Source of the DNA: an uncultured Paenibacillaceae bacterium
GTDB lineage: Bacteria > Bacillota > Bacilli > Paenibacillales > K13
DNA: 64,000 nt
Direction of reading: 5' to 3'
Assembly (NCBI GenBank): GCA_913056365.1
Contig: CAJXLT010000005.1
Location: 62,001 to 126,000, forward strand
Both the position numbers and the translations under genes were made by a program. The notes under the pieces were generated by a model. That model had not been told where the DNA came from. It did not search any database and was given only the letters and a program-made list of their open reading frames with translations. This document shows, piece after piece, positions 1-9,559 of this stretch; position 1 is the first letter of the stretch; each line of letters starts with the position of its first letter.

Positions 1-490
1 GGTCGTTCTTCTTCAAGCCGACCATAATATATGACGTTATGCTGAGCAGCTCGAGACCGACGAACAACGTAATCAGGTCGCCTGAGGAGACCATCACCAT
101 CGCCCCGAGCGCAGCTGGCAGAAACAAGTAATAATATTCCCCTTGATGCGGAATATCCTCGTCCTTGACCGTCCCGAAGCTCATCAGCACCGTCAGGAAT
201 GTTCCTGTAAGAATGAACAGCTTCAGCAGATTGCCGAAATCATCAACCCGGTAGCTTTGCGCTAGCAGCTGTATTGCCTCCGCATCCGCCCCGTTGTACA
301 TCCGCATGGCGATAACTACGAATACTGCGGATACAGCCAAGCTGAGCAGTGTCAATCCGCCAAGCCACGACCGATTGAACCGGCGTGGCACAACAAGATC
401 GAGCAAAGACAGAAGTATAGCCGCGATCACAAGCGTCAACTCAGGTCCAAGATATCGCAAGTCCGCGAATGCCAGTTGCATCATTTGCAT
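1..490 (-). CDS. nuoN: NADH-quinone oxidoreductase subunit N (partial, N-terminal part)
   Basis: Membrane proton-pumping subunit of respiratory complex I. The reading frame starts with ATG at 490 and runs off the left edge, giving 163 residues. Upstream AGGAGGTT at 497-504 sits 6 nt from the start and overlaps the end of nuoM, whose TAG stop is only 4 nt away, so the two genes are translationally linked. The translation shows several hydrophobic segments and the antiporter-like stretch ending GLELLSITSYIMVG, which carries the conserved Glu of the NuoN/M/L family. It is the last gene of the nuo operon, in the usual place after nuoM. Identity is firm; the C-terminal two thirds lie outside the window. 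Confidence 0.93.
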   Translation of the reverse strand, partial: MQMMQLAFADLRYLGPELTLVIAAILLSLLDLVVPRRFNRSWLGGLTLLSLAVSAVFVVIAMRMYNGADAEAIQLLAQSYRVDDFGNLLKLFILTGTFLTVLMSFGTVKDEDIPHQGEYYYLFLPAALGAMVMVSSGDLITLFVGLELLSITSYIMVGLKKND

Positions 491-494
491 CGCT

Positions 495-2129
495 CTAACC
501 TCCTATCCTTGCAAGCATACTGCTTAATGCGTGGTGCAGCGGTTCACTTAGCACAGACGGGTAAATGCCGAGCAGCACGATGAAGGCTGTCAGTACGATC
601 ATCGGGATCGCCTCCGTCAACCTCGCATCCCGCAATACCGTACCGTCTTCCTGGAATTTCTCCGGAAGTTGTCCGTACGTAATGGCAAGCACCCCGCGCA
701 GCACGTACACAGCTGTAATAATGATACCTAAAGCGCCGACGATCGCCAGCACCGGCATCGTCTCGAACAAGCCGAGGAACGCGAGGAATTCGCTGACGAA
801 TCCACTCATGCCCGGCAAACCTAAGGATGCCAAGCCGCCTACGAGCAGCATGCCGCTCATGAATGGCATCGCCTTCGCCAAGCCGCCGAGGCGATTCAGC
901 TCGGTCGTATTCGTACGCTCAATGATGCTGCCGACAATAAGGAACAGCAGCGCAGAGATCAAGCCGTGCGAGACGAGCTGGAAGGCCGCCCCTTGCAAGC
1001 CGGTCACATTGAGCGCAGCAATCCCGAGCAGCACGATACCCATATGACTGATGCTGGAATAAGCCAGAATCAATCTAAATTCCTTCTGCACTAGTGCAAG
1101 CACTGCGCCGTACAGAATGTTCACAACCCCGACGATGCCGATCAACAACGCGAAGGTCTGCGCCTGTTCAGGCAGCAGTTCGACACCGAAGCGCAGCAGA
1201 CCGTATGCGCCCATCTTCAGCAAGATGCCGGAGTGAATCATAACGACTGATGGCGGCGCTTCGATATGCACCTTCAGCATCCACGTATGGAACGGGAAGA
1301 TCGGCAGCTTAATGCCGAACGCAATGAGCAGCATGAGGAAGATCCATTCCTTCATCGCCAATCCCATATAGAACGGATTCGCCGTACCGACACGGTCATG
1401 ATGTACATTCGCGTATGAGCCCGGATCTTGCAAGTTCTGATAGATCGTGCCGACATCCCCGCTGTATATAAGCTGTAGCGGTTGTGTCGGGTCTTCCTGC
1501 GGTGTTGAGAATCCCGCTGTGTTGATCAGCATCAGGAAGGCGATCAGCATAATCGCCGAGCCAATCCCGTTATAGATAAGGAACTTGTTCGCCGCTTTCT
1601 CTCTGTCCGAGAAGCCCCATATACCGATTAAGAAGAACATCGGGATGAGTGTAGCCTCGAAGAACAAGAAGAACAAGAACAAGTCACGGGACAGGAACAC
1701 CCCGAACATGCCGATCTGCAAGATCAGAAACCAGAGATAGAAGGTTTTCCAGCGCTTCTTGATATGCACAGATGCGAAGGCAGCCATGCTGCTAATCAGA
1801 GCGGTTAAGAACGCCAGCGCCCCGCTCAATCCATCTGCACCAAGCGAGTAGTTGAACTGATATATCAGTTTCTCCGCAGCGTTCAAGTTAGGCGCCTCTT
1901 GATTCAACGCAATCTCGATCCAAGTCGCCTTCTCTTCATACTGCATGCCTTCCAGGTCATGATCCAGACCAATGAACATCCAGCCAGCCAGCACTAGCGA
2001 CACCAATGTGCTCACAATCGCCGCTGTCTTCAGCCAATGCCCCATTTCCTTCGGAATGAGCAGCACGGCAATAATGCCTAATAGCGGGGAAAAGGTAAGG
2101 AGCGTCAATATCGGGATATTATCCAACAT
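495..2129 (-). CDS. nuoM: NADH-quinone oxidoreductase subunit M
   Basis: Antiporter-like proton-translocating membrane subunit of complex I. The 544-residue product has about 14 hydrophobic segments. The family's conserved charged residues are visible: Glu158 in FFEATLIP and Lys274 in FGIKLPIFPFHTW. The His-Thr-Trp motif lies near 281. The ATG start at 2129 has a strong GGAGG ribosome site that lies inside the end of nuoL, and the two genes overlap by 11 nt. The position between nuoL and nuoN is canonical. Length is slightly above the usual 490-510 because of a hydrophilic loop at about 205-250. Confidence 0.96.
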   Translation of the reverse strand: MLDNIPILTLLTFSPLLGIIAVLLIPKEMGHWLKTAAIVSTLVSLVLAGWMFIGLDHDLEGMQYEEKATWIEIALNQEAPNLNAAEKLIYQFNYSLGADGLSGALAFLTALISSMAAFASVHIKKRWKTFYLWFLILQIGMFGVFLSRDLFLFFLFFEATLIPMFFLIGIWGFSDREKAANKFLIYNGIGSAIMLIAFLMLINTAGFSTPQEDPTQPLQLIYSGDVGTIYQNLQDPGSYANVHHDRVGTANPFYMGLAMKEWIFLMLLIAFGIKLPIFPFHTWMLKVHIEAPPSVVMIHSGILLKMGAYGLLRFGVELLPEQAQTFALLIGIVGVVNILYGAVLALVQKEFRLILAYSSISHMGIVLLGIAALNVTGLQGAAFQLVSHGLISALLFLIVGSIIERTNTTELNRLGGLAKAMPFMSGMLLVGGLASLGLPGMSGFVSEFLAFLGLFETMPVLAIVGALGIIITAVYVLRGVLAITYGQLPEKFQEDGTVLRDARLTEAIPMIVLTAFIVLLGIYPSVLSEPLHHALSSMLARIGG

Positions 2130-3996
2130 GGAAGTACCTCCTTCCTACAACGGCCACTATTAGAATGAGCAGCCCTACTACACCGATTAAGCCGTACGCT
2201 TGAAGCTGGCCGTTCTGCATGCGCAGACCGATGCGACCTGTACCTGTCATCACACCGCTCAGCACCTTCACAGCGCCGTCCACAATATAGCGGTCGAACC
2301 AATCAAGCAAGTATCCGATCCCGCGCAGCGGCTTGACGACACCATTGTCATACAGTTCATCGATATAATATTTGCGATTCAGCAGTTGATAAGCTGGCAA
2401 CGCTCTCGCTTCCACCCAATCTTCGGTGAAGGTACGGCGTCCATAGAGCAGCCATCCGATCAGCAAGCCGCCTACTCCTGCTACAGTCGACAAAATCATC
2501 ACCGTCATATCTGCATGCTCTCCCGGCGACTCCCCTAAGAGCCACTCGCCGAACCAAGCATTGCCTGGGAAATACACGAATCCCGCGATGATAGCAAGTA
2601 CCGCGAGCACTAGCAATGGCAGTGTCATAACCGCTGGCGACTCATGCGGATGCATGTCGGAACGCGGCTTCCCAGTGAAGACGAGGAAGAACAGACGAGC
2701 CATGTACAAGGCAGTGAAGAACGCAGCAACTAGCGCAACCCAGAATAATACGGGCACATTATGATAAGCTTCGGTCAAGATAGCATCCTTCGACCAAAAT
2801 CCGGCGAACGGCACAATACCGGACAACGCGAGCGTGCCGATCGCGAATGTGATCATCGTTATCTTCATCTTACTGCCGAGTCCGCCCATCTTGCGGATGT
2901 CTTGCTCATTCACAGCGTGGATGACACTGCCCGCACCTAAGAACAGCAACGCCTTGAAGAAGGCATGCGTATACAGGTGAAACATCCCCGCCGTATAAGA
3001 GGACATAGTGCCAATCCCCATCGCCAGCATCATATAGCCAAGCTGACTAACGGTGGAATAGGCAAGTATTCGCTTAATGTCATTCTGCGCGAGTGCGATC
3101 GTAGCGGCGAATATCGCTGTGAATCCGCCGACGATCGCCACCGTCGTCAACGCAGCTTGCGACTCCTCGAACAGTGGGAACGTGCGCGCTACTAGATACA
3201 CACCGGCCGCAACCATCGTAGCCGCGTGGATCAACGCACTAATCGGCGTCGGGCCTTCCATCGCATCAGGCAGCCAAGTATGCAACGGGAATTGACCGGA
3301 CTTGCCCACTGCCCCGATGAATACAAGAATTGCCGCTGCCGTAATGACATTAGCAGACAATGCTCCTGTGTGGGCTGCGTTATGTATAGCGCTGAATTCG
3401 AGCGAGTTGCCCGGCATGTTCCAGAACAGCAGCAGCATGCCGATGAACAAGCCGACGTCGCCGATTCGCGTAACGATGAAGGCCTTCTTCGCAGCCGCTC
3501 TCGCCGCTGGCTTCGTGTACCAGAAGCCGACTAGCAGGAACGAGCATACCCCTACCAGCTCCCAGAAGATGAAGAACTGTACGAGGTTAATCGACAGCAC
3601 TAGGCCAAGCATCGAGAAGGTGAAGAGAGACACATACGCGAAGAACGTATTGATCCGTTCGTCATCCTTCATGTACCCAAGTGAGTATACATTGACAAGC
3701 AGACTGACCAGGGTGACGATAACTAGCATTAAGGTGTTCAAATTGTTGACTTCATAGCCCATCTGAATCGCGAAGTCGCCAATCCCAATCCATTTGAATC
3801 CATCCCATGTATAATCCACTACGTTCTCGCCAAGGCGCTCTGTAAAGACTAGAACGGCCATAATAAATGCAGCCGCTGCGGCAAGAATGCTGAATCCTGT
3901 GGCAATTCCCTTCATTTGTCTGCCAAGAGCGGTCAAGACGAGAAAGGCAAGCAGTGGAAAGACCGGAATGAGCCATGCGTAATGGGTAAACTCCAT
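2119..3996 (-). CDS. nuoL: NADH-quinone oxidoreductase subunit L
   Basis: Largest antiporter-like subunit of complex I, 625 residues, with the lateral helix expected in the C-terminal third. Conserved pump residues are visible: Glu146 in FWELVG, Lys232 in GAVGKSGQFPLHTW and His257 in SALIHAATM. The ATG start at 3996 follows AAGGAAAGGATCTC. It lies 33 nt after nuoK and overlaps nuoM by 11 nt, so it is part of one polycistronic unit. The family assignment is secure. Confidence 0.96.
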   Translation of the reverse strand: MEFTHYAWLIPVFPLLAFLVLTALGRQMKGIATGFSILAAAAAFIMAVLVFTERLGENVVDYTWDGFKWIGIGDFAIQMGYEVNNLNTLMLVIVTLVSLLVNVYSLGYMKDDERINTFFAYVSLFTFSMLGLVLSINLVQFFIFWELVGVCSFLLVGFWYTKPAARAAAKKAFIVTRIGDVGLFIGMLLLFWNMPGNSLEFSAIHNAAHTGALSANVITAAAILVFIGAVGKSGQFPLHTWLPDAMEGPTPISALIHAATMVAAGVYLVARTFPLFEESQAALTTVAIVGGFTAIFAATIALAQNDIKRILAYSTVSQLGYMMLAMGIGTMSSYTAGMFHLYTHAFFKALLFLGAGSVIHAVNEQDIRKMGGLGSKMKITMITFAIGTLALSGIVPFAGFWSKDAILTEAYHNVPVLFWVALVAAFFTALYMARLFFLVFTGKPRSDMHPHESPAVMTLPLLVLAVLAIIAGFVYFPGNAWFGEWLLGESPGEHADMTVMILSTVAGVGGLLIGWLLYGRRTFTEDWVEARALPAYQLLNRKYYIDELYDNGVVKPLRGIGYLLDWFDRYIVDGAVKVLSGVMTGTGRIGLRMQNGQLQAYGLIGVVGLLILIVAVVGRRYFHVG

Positions 3997-4029
3997 GAGA
4001 TCCTTTCCTTTCTTCGAGCTTCTCGCTCA

Positions 4030-4341
4030 CTATTTTTTCATCGCGTTCATCTCTAGTACATCCGTTGTCCCTTTATTGCGGTACAAGGCGATCAGGATGG
4101 CGATACCGATTGCAGCCTCCGCTGCTGCCACCGTTATGGTGAACAAGGAGAAGATCTGCCCGGTGATCGACGGGACAGGCCCATACTTGGCGAACGCAAT
4201 CAGGTTCAAGTTCACCGCATTGAGCATCAGCTCAACAGAGAGAAGCACGATGACCGCATTTCTCTTAGACAGCGCACCGTACAGACCTACACAGAATAAT
4301 ATTGCGGCAAGCAGAAAGTAAGAATTGGCGATATTGTCCAT
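4030..4341 (-). CDS. nuoK: NADH-quinone oxidoreductase subunit K
   Basis: Small membrane subunit of complex I (MrpC-like), 103 residues with three transmembrane helices. The two intramembrane glutamates used in proton transfer are visible: Glu37 in LSVELML and Glu75 in VAAAEAAIG. The start at 4341 is preceded by GGGAGGAGG, and the gene begins one base after the nuoJ stop. Length and position match the family. Confidence 0.96.
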   Translation of the reverse strand: MDNIANSYFLLAAILFCVGLYGALSKRNAVIVLLSVELMLNAVNLNLIAFAKYGPVPSITGQIFSLFTITVAAAEAAIGIAILIALYRNKGTTDVLEMNAMKK

Positions 4342-4342
4342 G

Positions 4343-4867
4343 CTAATCCTCCTCCCTCTTGGCCAAGATGATCGCGCCGATGAACGTCACAGTTAACAGC
4401 ACACTCATCAGCTCGAACGGAATGACATGACGTGTGAACAGCTGTTCACCGATCGCCTTCGTATTGTCCACTCCAGCGTCCAGCGTTCCGCTCTCGAAGT
4501 TCGCACTCTGAATAGCGAAGAACAATATACCGAACAGCGCGACCGATCCGCCGAGCAGCAGTCCGTTGTGCCAAGGGCGGCGCGGCTCTTCCTCCTGCTT
4601 ATCATGCCGGGTCATCATAATGCCGAAGATCATCAGAATCGATACCGCTCCGGCATAGATAAGTACTTGAACGAAAGCGACAAATTCCGCATCCAACATG
4701 ACATACAAGGCTGCTAGACCGAGGAAGGTGAATGCCAGCGCAACGACCATGTGCACAACCTTCGTATAGCTGAGCATCAGAATCGCGCCGGAGATGACTA
4801 CCATAGCGAATACAAGGAACAGCAGGCTTTCCGCGCTGGTCAGGAAATCGAGGATATTGTCCAGCAT
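4343..4867 (-). CDS. nuoJ: NADH-quinone oxidoreductase subunit J
   Basis: Membrane subunit of complex I (MrpC/D-associated fold), 174 residues with five predicted membrane helices and a polar loop near 90-100. The conserved glycine-rich third helix is seen as [17 protein letters not shown]. It is separated by 3 nt from nuoI upstream and by 1 nt from nuoK downstream, so co-translation is likely. It is assigned from the helix-3 motif and its operon position. Confidence 0.95.
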   Translation of the reverse strand: MLDNILDFLTSAESLLFLVFAMVVISGAILMLSYTKVVHMVVALAFTFLGLAALYVMLDAEFVAFVQVLIYAGAVSILMIFGIMMTRHDKQEEEPRRPWHNGLLLGGSVALFGILFFAIQSANFESGTLDAGVDNTKAIGEQLFTRHVIPFELMSVLLTVTFIGAIILAKREED

Positions 4868-4870
4868 CGG

Positions 4871-5317
4871 TTACTTCGCCCCTTTCTTCGCTTGCGGATT
4901 CGTCGAATTCTCCAATCGCACATTCGTATTGTTATCATCCAGCCATTCCATGTTCTTAAACAAATCATCTCTGCTGTATGTCGCGAGCTCGAAGTTGTTC
5001 GTCATGACAATCGCTTCGGTCGGACATACTTCTGTACACAAATCACAGAGGATGCAAATTTCGAAATTGATATCGTACGTATCGATAACCTTGCCCTTCT
5101 TCTCCGGGTCCGGATTCGGCTTACCGGTCAGCGTAATGCATTCAGTCGGGCATATCCGGACGCACTGATTGCAGACGATGCATTTGTCCGGTTCGAAGTG
5201 CTGCACGCCGCGGAATCGGTTAGGCATTTCCAATGGAACGTCCGGGTATTTATACGTCACTTTCTTCTGGGTCATCGTCTTCAGGGTGACCCCGAGACCC
5301 TTGGCGATCCCTTTCAT
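4871..5317 (-). CDS. nuoI: NADH-quinone oxidoreductase subunit I (two 4Fe-4S clusters)
   Basis: Peripheral-arm subunit that carries clusters N6a and N6b between the electron input site and NuoB. The 148-residue protein has two ferredoxin motifs: Cys46-x2-Cys49-x2-Cys52-x3-Cys56 and Cys88-x2-Cys91-x2-Cys94-x3-Cys98. The start at 5317 follows AGGGTGAATGCGTAA. It lies between nuoH and nuoJ, as in the canonical order. All eight cluster ligands are intact. Confidence 0.97.
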   Translation of the reverse strand: MKGIAKGLGVTLKTMTQKKVTYKYPDVPLEMPNRFRGVQHFEPDKCIVCNQCVRICPTECITLTGKPNPDPEKKGKVIDTYDINFEICILCDLCTEVCPTEAIVMTNNFELATYSRDDLFKNMEWLDDNNTNVRLENSTNPQAKKGAK

Positions 5318-5336
5318 TTACGCATTCACCCTTTCT

Positions 5337-6341
5337 CTATTTCATGAATTCCATGACGACTGCCGTAATGAACACATTCACGAGCGACAGCGGCAGGAGC
5401 ACCTTCCAGCCAAGGCTCATCAGTTGATCAATTCGAATCCTCGGCATCGTGGCGCGCAGCCAGTACAAGGTGAAGATGACGAGGCAGAACTTCAGGACGA
5501 ACCAGATAATTCCCGGAATGAAGTCCAGGAACGGGAACGGCGCATGCCAGCCGCCGAGGAACAGCACAGTCGTCAGACCGGCTATGGCGTACATATATAC
5601 ATATTCCGACAGCATGAAGAAGGCGAAGCGGAAGCCGCTATATTCCACATGATAGCCGGCAACCAACTCCGACTCCGCTTCTGGCAAGTCGAACGGTGTA
5701 CGGTTCAGCTCCGATACCGCCGCGATGACGAAGATGCCGAAGCCCAGAATCTGCGGCAGGAAGTTCCAATTCCAGAAGTATCCAGCCTGTCCTTCTACGA
5801 TCGTGCTCAAGTTCAAGCTTCCGCTCATAAGCACAACGCCGACGACCGAGATGACGAGCGGCACTTCATAGCTGATCATCTGTGCAGTAGAGCGCATGCC
5901 GCCCAGTAGCGCGTACTTATTGTTCGATGCCCAGCCGCCAAGCAGAATACCCATAGTCGAAATACTGGACAGCGCTACATAATAGAGCAGACCAACGTTC
6001 AAGTCAGCCGGAATCCACTTGCTCGTGTACGGGATTGTAGCCAGAACGGTAAAGGCCGGCACGAACGTCAACGCCGGTGCCAGAATGAACAACGGCCGGT
6101 CTGCCTTCTTGGGGATCGTATCCTCCTTGATAAGCAGCTTCAGCACGTCCGCTACTGTCTGCAGCAGACCGAACGGGCCGACGCGGTTCGGACCTGGACG
6201 CCCCTGCATCCAGCCGATTACCTTGCGCTCGAAGTATATCGCATAGGTGACAAATCCGAGTACAATGAGAAGCGTCAAGACGCCCAATATGGCTTCAATG
6301 ACTACGCTGCCGAACGTTACTCCTTGCGTTGCCGGTTCCAT
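5337..6341 (-). CDS. nuoH: NADH-quinone oxidoreductase subunit H
   Basis: Membrane subunit at the junction of the two arms of complex I; it forms much of the quinone chamber. The 334-residue protein has eight or nine hydrophobic segments. The signatures GRPGPNRVGP (47-56) and NRTPFDLPEAESELVAGYH (213-231) are intact, including the acidic residues of the E-channel. Its ATG overlaps the nuoD stop (TGATG), and a GGGAGGTGG ribosome site lies within the end of nuoD. Confidence 0.97.
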   Translation of the reverse strand: MEPATQGVTFGSVVIEAILGVLTLLIVLGFVTYAIYFERKVIGWMQGRPGPNRVGPFGLLQTVADVLKLLIKEDTIPKKADRPLFILAPALTFVPAFTVLATIPYTSKWIPADLNVGLLYYVALSSISTMGILLGGWASNNKYALLGGMRSTAQMISYEVPLVISVVGVVLMSGSLNLSTIVEGQAGYFWNWNFLPQILGFGIFVIAAVSELNRTPFDLPEAESELVAGYHVEYSGFRFAFFMLSEYVYMYAIAGLTTVLFLGGWHAPFPFLDFIPGIIWFVLKFCLVIFTLYWLRATMPRIRIDQLMSLGWKVLLPLSLVNVFITAVVMEFMK

Positions 6342-7441
6342 CAGGCGTCCACCTCCCCTACTACAATATCGATACCGCCGAGTATAGTAATCAGGTTCGT
6401 CATCGACTCACCGACCAGCAGCTTCGGCAATATTTGCAAATTAACGAACGAAGGACGTCGGAACTTCAAGCGATAAGGTTCCGCCTTGCCTTCTGACACG
6501 AGATGGCAGCCGATCTCGCCGCGCGGTGATTCGATCGCCACATAGGCTTCACCCTTCGGCGGACGAATGACGCGAGGCACCTTGCCCATAATTTCCCCTT
6601 CTTCTGGGAATTGCTCCAACGCTTGATCCAGAATGCGCAAGCTCTGGCGAATTTCCTCCAAGCGAATTTCGTAACGCGCCAGGCAATCACCTTCTGTCCG
6701 GGTGATCACATCGAAGTCGAAGCGGTCGTACAGGCTATACGGCTGTGACTTGCGAAGATCCCAATCTACGCCGGTACAACGCAAGTTCGCTCCGCTCAAT
6801 CCATAATCAATCGCTGTCTGCGCGTCATATCGGCCAACACCCTTAATGCGGGCGAGGAAAATTTCATTGCCGCTCACGAGATTGTGATATTCGCCTAGCT
6901 TCTCCTTCATATGCGCCACGAATGCTTTGACCTTGTCGATCCAGCCTTCCGGCGCATCCCACTTCACTCCGCCTACACGCATGTAGAAGTAAGTTAAGCG
7001 CGCGCCGCACAGCTCATTGAACAGGTCGATAATCATCTCCCGTTCACGGAACGCATACAAGAACGGACTCATCGCGCCAATATCGAGCAAGTAGGTGCCC
7101 CACCAGACGAGATGACTCGCGACTCGCTGCAACTCCATAACAATAAGGCGCAAGTATTCCGCGCGCTCTGGAATTTCAAGCTCAAGCAACGTCTCTACCG
7201 CATGAACGAGCACATAATTGTTCGTCATGGCCGACACATAATCCATTCGGTCCGTATACGGGATGATCTGCGTATAGTTCAAGTTCTCCGCAAGCTTCTC
7301 TGTGCCTCTATGTAAGTAGCCCATCACCGGGTCTGCATGAATAATCTGCTCGCCGTCCAGCTTCACGACGACGCGGAATACTCCATGCGTGCTCGGATGC
7401 TGGGGACCTACATTCAGCAGCATTTCTTCAGTTCTTATCAT
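6341..7441 (-). CDS. nuoD: NADH-quinone oxidoreductase subunit D
   Basis: 49-kDa-type subunit related to the large subunit of NiFe hydrogenases; with NuoB it forms the quinone reduction site. The hallmark NVGPQHPSTHGVFR lies near the N-terminus, and the C-terminus ends in the usual ILGGIDIVVGEVD. I chose ATG 7441 because GGAGGTG precedes it at the right distance and it directly follows the nuoC stop. A longer frame to 7504 would run back into nuoC. The product is 366 residues. The C and D subunits are separate here, not fused. Confidence 0.95.
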   Translation of the reverse strand: MIRTEEMLLNVGPQHPSTHGVFRVVVKLDGEQIIHADPVMGYLHRGTEKLAENLNYTQIIPYTDRMDYVSAMTNNYVLVHAVETLLELEIPERAEYLRLIVMELQRVASHLVWWGTYLLDIGAMSPFLYAFREREMIIDLFNELCGARLTYFYMRVGGVKWDAPEGWIDKVKAFVAHMKEKLGEYHNLVSGNEIFLARIKGVGRYDAQTAIDYGLSGANLRCTGVDWDLRKSQPYSLYDRFDFDVITRTEGDCLARYEIRLEEIRQSLRILDQALEQFPEEGEIMGKVPRVIRPPKGEAYVAIESPRGEIGCHLVSEGKAEPYRLKFRRPSFVNLQILPKLLVGESMTNLITILGGIDIVVGEVDA

Positions 7442-7445
7442 CGGG

Positions 7446-8351
7446 TTACACCTCCGGATCCGCAGGACTGTAGTCTTTGCGCAGCGGATAGCCTTCCCAG
7501 TCATCCGCCATCATAATGCGACGCAGGTCTGGATGTCCCGGAAAGTCAACGCCGAGCAGGTCATAAATTTCGCGTTCCGGCCAATTCGCTGTACTCCACA
7601 CGGGTGTAGCAGACGGCACAGCAGGCTGATCACGATCTGTCTTGACCTTAACAGCATAATCCTGCTTCGTCTCCAGATTGATCAGCTGATAGATCACTTC
7701 CATGTGCGTCTCGCGATCGACTCCCGTCACATTGCGCAAGTAGTGCAGCTTCAGCTCAGCATGGTCGCGAAGGATCGTTGCCACCTCTGTCCAGAAGTCT
7801 GCCTTCACGATGACAGTCGGCAGATGACGACTCGCTTCGTTCACATAAGCTTCTTCGATCGCATCAGCACCCGCGTGCTCCTTCAGGATGTCAACAAGCC
7901 GGTCGAGCACAGGCTGCTTCGGCGACGGCTCCTTCGGCTTCTCTTCTTCCTCTGCCTTCTTCTTAGCTCGTTCTGCAGCTCTTGCTGCACGCGCTTCAGC
8001 AGCGGCTTTCTTCTTCGCAGCCGCCTCGTCATCGCCGTCAGCCGCTTGCTCAGAAGCCTTCTTCTCTGGTTTCTCTGCGTTATCCGGCTTCTCAGCCTTA
8101 GCAGCCTTATCCGCTTCCTCATGCTTCTCAGCCTTTGCTTCAGCAGCCGGATTCTGGTTCTCCAGCGCACGCTCAGCTGCGTCCTTATTCGGTGTTGCTT
8201 TGCCAGATGGTTCGACATGCACTTCACCGTCTGTCTGCGCAGACGAATCTTCCTTCGGCTCCTCCTGTTGCTTATCTTGCTCGTTGGCTTCGCGTTCGGC
8301 TTCACGATTGGACGCTTGTTCAGACTCGCGCTTCTTGTTCTCTTCGCTCAC
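7446..8351 (-). CDS. nuoC: NADH-quinone oxidoreductase subunit C with long charged N-terminal extension
   Basis: 30-kDa-type peripheral subunit of complex I. Only about residues 145-301 resemble NuoC, with the typical ending containing [20 protein letters not shown] and the terminal YPLRKDYS. Residues 1-145 form a low-complexity region dominated by Glu, Lys, Ala and Gln, with no Cys or Trp and no clear domain. It is probably a disordered or helical extension. The stop lies 4 nt before nuoD, and the start overlaps the end of nuoB by 4 nt. The function of the extension is unknown. Confidence 0.93.
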   Translation of the reverse strand: MSEENKKRESEQASNREAEREANEQDKQQEEPKEDSSAQTDGEVHVEPSGKATPNKDAAERALENQNPAAEAKAEKHEEADKAAKAEKPDNAEKPEKKASEQAADGDDEAAAKKKAAAEARAARAAERAKKKAEEEEKPKEPSPKQPVLDRLVDILKEHAGADAIEEAYVNEASRHLPTVIVKADFWTEVATILRDHAELKLHYLRNVTGVDRETHMEVIYQLINLETKQDYAVKVKTDRDQPAVPSATPVWSTANWPEREIYDLLGVDFPGHPDLRRIMMADDWEGYPLRKDYSPADPEV

Positions 8352-8866
8352 CGTTCGGTCACCCGCTTCCCTGTTTTCGCTTCATAGCGAATTTTCTCTT
8401 GCAGCTTATTGATACCGTAGATCAACGCAGCCGGATTAGGCGGGCAGCCCGGGATGTACACATCGACCGGAACTACCTGGTCCACCCCTTTCACCACAGC
8501 ATAGGACTTCACATAAGGACCGCCTGCTGTAGCGCAGGAGCCCATCGCAATCACCCACTTCGGCTCAGGCATTTGATCATACAGGCGGCGCAGCAAAGGA
8601 GCCATTTTCTTCGTGACGGTACCCGCAACAATCATACAGTCTGATTGACGCGGCGACGTACGGAAGATGACTCCGAATCTGTCCAGGTCATAGTGGGAAG
8701 CACCCGTGCCCATCATTTCGATCGCGCAGCACGCCAAGCCGAATGTCATTGGCCATAGGGAATTGCTACGTGCCCATCCCTTCAATTGCTCCAGTGTTCC
8801 AAAAAAAACGTTGCGCTCAAGCTCCTGGCGCTCGGCCAGTGAGATTTTCTCTAGATCGAGTTCCAT
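8348..8866 (-). CDS. nuoB: NADH-quinone oxidoreductase subunit B (cluster N2)
   Basis: Carries the terminal 4Fe-4S cluster N2, which reduces quinone. Counted from the start chosen here, the four ligands are Cys46, Cys47, Cys111 and Cys141, in the motifs [16 protein letters not shown] and PGCPPNP. I prefer ATG 8866 (AAGAAGGTG upstream, family-typical start) over ATG 8887. The gene overlaps the end of nuoA by 16 nt. The length of 172 residues is normal. Confidence 0.96.
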   Translation of the reverse strand: MELDLEKISLAERQELERNVFFGTLEQLKGWARSNSLWPMTFGLACCAIEMMGTGASHYDLDRFGVIFRTSPRQSDCMIVAGTVTKKMAPLLRRLYDQMPEPKWVIAMGSCATAGGPYVKSYAVVKGVDQVVPVDVYIPGCPPNPAALIYGINKLQEKIRYEAKTGKRVTER

Positions 8867-9216
8867 TTGAACACCTTCTTCTTCCAAGCGTAGATTAAGC
8901 CCACTGCGAGCAGGCTAACGAAAATCAACATCTCCACCAGTGCGAACAATCCGAGCTTGTCATAAGCGACTGCCCATGGATAGAGAAACACCGTCTCCAC
9001 ATCGAACACAACGAACATCAGCGCATACAGATAATAGCGGATATTAAACCTTACCTGGCCTTCGCCTACCGGTTCATTCCCGCTCTCGTACGTGGTCTGC
9101 TTCTGCTCTGTCGGTTTGGTAGGACGCAGGAATCTGCCGAGTGTCAAAGCCGCAATCGGCAATATGATTCCCAATGATAAGAAAACTAGCACTACTACAT
9201 ACTCTCCAGCATGCAT
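8851..9216 (-). CDS. nuoA: NADH-quinone oxidoreductase subunit A
   Basis: First gene of the nuo operon, a 121-residue membrane protein with three helices. The conserved segment [20 protein letters not shown], followed by [14 protein letters not shown], identifies it. An AGGAGGG ribosome site lies upstream of ATG 9216. A possible promoter is about 145 nt upstream. No nuoE, nuoF or nuoG genes occur between or before these genes. Confidence 0.96.
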   Translation of the reverse strand: MHAGEYVVVLVFLSLGIILPIAALTLGRFLRPTKPTEQKQTTYESGNEPVGEGQVRFNIRYYLYALMFVVFDVETVFLYPWAVAYDKLGLFALVEMLIFVSLLAVGLIYAWKKKVFKWNSI

Positions 9217-9358
9217 CGGTACAGTGTCCCTCCTTCGACTTTCGGATCTTCTTCATCCCCCGAGCGGTTGCGGGTAGCAGCATAGCTGCCGCATCACTCT
9301 TCACTTGTTCTTCATTCATGTATACGCATTCTATACCTACATAATAAATACCGTCACA

Positions 9359-9388
9359 ATTATAACAAACGTGCCCTGAATTCGTCTA
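9359..9388 (-). promoter_or_regulatory. Candidate sigma-A promoter of the nuo operon
   Basis: On the minus strand TAGACG (9388-9383) is followed after 18 nt by a perfect TATAAT (9364-9359), about 145 nt before nuoA. The -35 box is weak. The 9217-9559 gap otherwise holds only this element and the atp terminator. Confidence 0.5.
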
Positions 9389-9502
9389 TCGTCGATTGTA
9401 AGCGATTTAATAGGAAAATTTATGGTCTTCCTATAGTTTGTCCTTTTTTCACACTATGTATCAGGTGATCTGCTTCGGCCTGCCGCCAATCCTAGATGAA
9501 CA

Positions 9503-9544
9503 AAGCCCCTGCACCTTGGATCATCTCCTTGGTAGCAGGGGCTT
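9503..9544 (-). terminator. Probable terminator of the atp operon
   Basis: Perfect 10-bp inverted repeat (AAGCCCCTGC / GCAGGGGCTT) starting about 16 nt after the atpC stop, followed on the minus strand by a short T-rich stretch (TTTGTT). It separates atp from nuo transcription. Confidence 0.75.
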
Positions 9545-9559
9545 GTAAATCAGATGACA

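Noticed and set aside
7389-8387. Plus-strand frame opposite nuoC with Leu/Arg/Ser runs
   Set aside because: It is the mirror of the Lys/Glu/Ala-rich extension of nuoC; composition alone explains the open frame.
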